Both the position numbers and the translations under genes were made by a program. Positions 6,969 to 8,712 of a stretch of 8,712 bases of DNA are shown here, piece after piece. Source of the DNA: Rhodoferax sp. (GTDB lineage Bacteria; Pseudomonadota; Gammaproteobacteria; Burkholderiales; Burkholderiaceae_C); contig JAUXQA010000098.1 in NCBI GenBank assembly GCA_030683195.1, positions 1 to 8,712 of the forward strand, in the 5' to 3' direction. A model generated the notes under the pieces. The model made no database searches. It worked only from the letters and a program-made list of their open reading frames with translations, and was not told the DNA's origin. Numbering within the stretch: position 1 is the stretch's first letter; every line of letters begins with the position of its first letter.

Positions 6969-8233
6969 CACCAAAAGGACAGTGCCTGGTTCAATTCGGC
7001 ATGGGTGGCAGCGTGGTCCCCGATGTTGACGCCCGCCACCGCGGCGTCCCAGGCCTGACGCATGGCGGTCACGCCAGCGGCCACGCCGCCCGGGTGCCCG
7101 AAGATACCGCCGCCGGCTGCAAAAATGAGGTCGGTGCTGCCCGTCACCGCGTAAGTGGCCGCAGCCACCAAACCGGTCTGGCCGGAACTGAACACCGGCA
7201 TGGCCGCCATCGGCGCATGCGACCACAACGGCCGCATCACGGCCGCGGCGGCGCGGGCGACGTCCGCATCACTCTCGCTGAATTTGTTGCCCAAGCCATT
7301 GACATGCAGGTGATCGGCCCCGGCCAGTCGCCAGAGCTGCTGCCAGGGCGCATAGTCCCAGCCCACCGCCGGGCTGCGGCTCAGGTAGCCCCAACCGTTG
7401 CGGTGCGCATGAATGGGCAGCGCGCTGTGGCGGCGCAATTCCCGCAGGCCCACCAGGCCCACCGAGTTAAGACTGACCATGACACAGGTGCCGCCCAGCG
7501 ACAGCACCAGGTCATGGCGCCTCTTCATGTCGTCGAGCTCCCCCGTGAGGTTGAAGGCAACCATGGGTTTGCGACCGAGGCGCTGCGTGGCCTCATTCAC
7601 CTCGCGCATCACCGCGCGAACCCGCTCGTCAAAGGGGCAATGCGGCCCGTCCGCCTGCAACTCGTCGTCTTTGATGAAGTCAATACCGCCATTGAGCAGT
7701 TTGCGGACCTCCGAGGCGGTTTGCTTGGGGTTCAGGCCCACGCTGGGTTTGATGATGGTGCCAATCAAGGGCCCCTGATCCACCCCCGCCAGATGCCGCG
7801 TGCCGGCAATACCGAAGGCCGGCCCCGGGTAAGCCTGCGCAAAGGCAGCGGGCAGCCGCAGGTCCGTGATGCGCAAGCCGGAGACACACTGCAACTCAAA
7901 TAGATTGCCAGCCACCGTGGCCATGACATTAGGGAGTGAGGCCCCCATGTTGCCGATGGACCACGACAGCTCCAGCACGCAGCGCGTGAACCGGGCACCG
8001 GGCTTGTAACGACCCGGCAGGCTGGGCTCATTCACCGTGTCGAGAATTTCAAGGCGCTCGATCCGCGCGCCGCTGCGCTGTTTAAGCTCGGGTGTTTCGT
8101 TCGCCAGCGCCAGAAAGGTGCCACTGGACTGTTCGCCGGCGATGATCTCGGCCGCCCGCAACGGGTTCTCGCTGGTCTCCAGCCAATAAGTGGCATGGAT
8201 GCGGTCAGATGGGGAGTGGGTAGGTGTGAGCAT
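6968..8233 (-). CDS. RuBisCO-like protein (form IV RuBisCO large-chain family), probable 3-oxo-isoapionate-4-phosphate decarboxylase (OiaX) or transcarboxylase/hydrolase (OiaT)
   Basis: A 421-residue RuBisCO large-chain homologue, shorter than form I (about 475). Aligned by eye to spinach numbering, it retains E60 (Glu34), T65 (Thr39), N123 (Asn110 in AGNLFEL), K175 (Lys162 in IIKPSVGL) and the carbamylation lysine K201 with metal ligands D203/E204 (Lys188, Asp190, Glu191 in FIKDDE). Also retained are H294/R295 (His277, Arg278), H327 (His310), loop-6 K334 (Lys317 in HVNGLGNKF), S379 (Ser349) and the GGG...GHP phosphate loop (373-381). Differences are K177 to Ser164 and W66 to Phe40. No small-subunit or phosphoribulokinase gene is nearby, so CO2 fixation is not suggested. 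Next to a DUF1537 kinase, the expected substrate is 3-oxo-isoapionate 4-phosphate, giving L-erythrulose 1-phosphate plus CO2 (OiaX) or 3-phosphoglycerate plus glycolate (OiaT); the sequence alone does not decide. The ATG directly abuts the TAA of the TRAP permease gene, implying coupled translation. Confidence 0.9.
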   Translation of the reverse strand: MLTPTHSPSDRIHATYWLETSENPLRAAEIIAGEQSSGTFLALANETPELKQRSGARIERLEILDTVNEPSLPGRYKPGARFTRCVLELSWSIGNMGASLPNVMATVAGNLFELQCVSGLRITDLRLPAAFAQAYPGPAFGIAGTRHLAGVDQGPLIGTIIKPSVGLNPKQTASEVRKLLNGGIDFIKDDELQADGPHCPFDERVRAVMREVNEATQRLGRKPMVAFNLTGELDDMKRRHDLVLSLGGTCVMVSLNSVGLVGLRELRRHSALPIHAHRNGWGYLSRSPAVGWDYAPWQQLWRLAGADHLHVNGLGNKFSESDADVARAAAAVMRPLWSHAPMAAMPVFSSGQTGLVAAATYAVTGSTDLIFAAGGGIFGHPGGVAAGVTAMRQAWDAAVAGVNIGDHAATHAELNQALSFW

Positions 8234-8712
8234 TTAGTTGGGCCCGAAGGTGGGTGCGGGCAAGGGGTTCACCACCGGCGTTCTGGGGTAGACCGCGTCG
8301 CGCAGCGCCAGAGAAATGGAGGGAACGTATGTAATGAGCGCGAGGCAACCCAAAATGACCAGCACAAACGGCAGCAGGTGGGGCACGATGCGGTCCAGCG
8401 AAATCTTCGCCACCGTGCACGCTGCAAACAGGTTGACGCCAAATGGCGGCGTGATCATGCCCAAAGCGAGGTTGACGATCATGATCATGCCGAAGTGCAC
8501 CGGGTCAATGCCAAAAAACACCGCCACGGGCACCAGAATGGGCGCCAGCACAATGATGGCGGCCGAGGTTTCAATGAACATGCCAATCACAAAGAGCGCG
8601 GCGTTCACGCCCAGCAAAAACCAGACCGGTGACTGCAACATGTCCTTCAACCCCAAGCCAATGGCCTCGGGAATACCTGCACGTGTGATCAGGAACGCAA
8701 ACAGGCCCGCAT
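8234..8712 (-). CDS. TRAP transporter large permease subunit (DctM family), C-terminal part
   Basis: The frame is open to the right edge; the last 158 residues are visible out of about 430 usual. The piece holds FLITRAGIPEAI, the hydrophobic segment FIETSAAIIVLAPILVPVAVFF, the family hallmark NLALGMITPPFGVNLFAA, and a final membrane helix ending in ITYVPSISLAL. DctM is the 12-helix inner-membrane subunit that, with DctQ and a periplasmic binding protein DctP, imports organic acids using a sodium gradient. The polar tail after the last helix (PVVNPLPAPTFGPN) ends at TAA, which touches the RLP start codon. Being first in the visible operon, it suggests that the kinase and RLP act on an imported carboxylate-type sugar acid such as D-apionate or a relative. 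DctP and DctQ genes would be expected to the right of the window. Confidence 0.93.
   Translation of the reverse strand, partial: AGLFAFLITRAGIPEAIGLGLKDMLQSPVWFLLGVNAALFVIGMFIETSAAIIVLAPILVPVAVFFGIDPVHFGMIMIVNLALGMITPPFGVNLFAACTVAKISLDRIVPHLLPFVLVILGCLALITYVPSISLALRDAVYPRTPVVNPLPAPTFGPN

Noticed and set aside
6947..7903. Long plus-strand open frame (318 codons) antisense to the RLP gene; similar long frames antisense to the kinase and acylase genes.
   Set aside because: Low-complexity Arg/His/Gly-rich composition with no domain; typical shadows of high-GC genes on the opposite strand.
6968..8233. True CO2-fixing RuBisCO.
   Set aside because: Short form IV-like sequence, Lys177 replaced by Ser, no small subunit or phosphoribulokinase gene nearby, and operon context of acid sugar catabolism.

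Overview
The window is a high-GC, gene-dense stretch of chromosome. Protein sequences, base composition and a Comamonadaceae-like intergenic element suggest a betaproteobacterium of the Burkholderiales, probably Comamonadaceae (Rhodoferax/Polaromonas-like). This assignment is by recall of family style; no search was run.

The left half (1-4704) is mostly housekeeping. A penicillin-acylase-family Ntn hydrolase, cut by the left edge, is followed on the same strand by a transglutaminase-like cysteine-protease-fold protein. A HAD-family hydrolase on the minus strand converges on that pair and is divergent from hemH (ferrochelatase). The hemH and HAD start codons are at most about 20 bases apart, so each gene's promoter must lie in or next to the other's coding sequence. 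hemH is followed by a short convergent spacer (4705-4825) holding a terminator-like hairpin inside a degenerate palindromic repeat.

The right half (4826-8712) is a compact minus-strand catabolic operon. Read in transcription order it is: C-terminal part of a TRAP transporter large permease (DctM), a RuBisCO-like protein (RLP), a DUF1537 four-carbon acid sugar kinase, and a GntR/FadR-type (FCD) regulator. The first two junctions are TAAATG (stop abutting start) and TGATG (one-base overlap), and the regulator follows 34 bases later. A DUF1537 kinase coupled to an RLP is the hallmark of the D-apiose/D-apionate pathway, in which OiaK phosphorylates 3-oxo-isoapionate and the RLP OiaX (decarboxylase) or OiaT (transcarboxylase/hydrolase) acts on the 4-phosphate. 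The proposed model is acid sugar uptake by the TRAP system, oxidation/isomerisation by enzymes outside the window, phosphorylation by the kinase, C-C cleavage by the RLP, and repression by the GntR protein until substrate is present.

The most notable item is the RLP. By eye it keeps nearly all RuBisCO catalytic positions, including the carbamylated lysine and the loop-6 lysine, but carries Ser in place of Lys177. Whether it is OiaX, OiaT or a third activity cannot be settled here.
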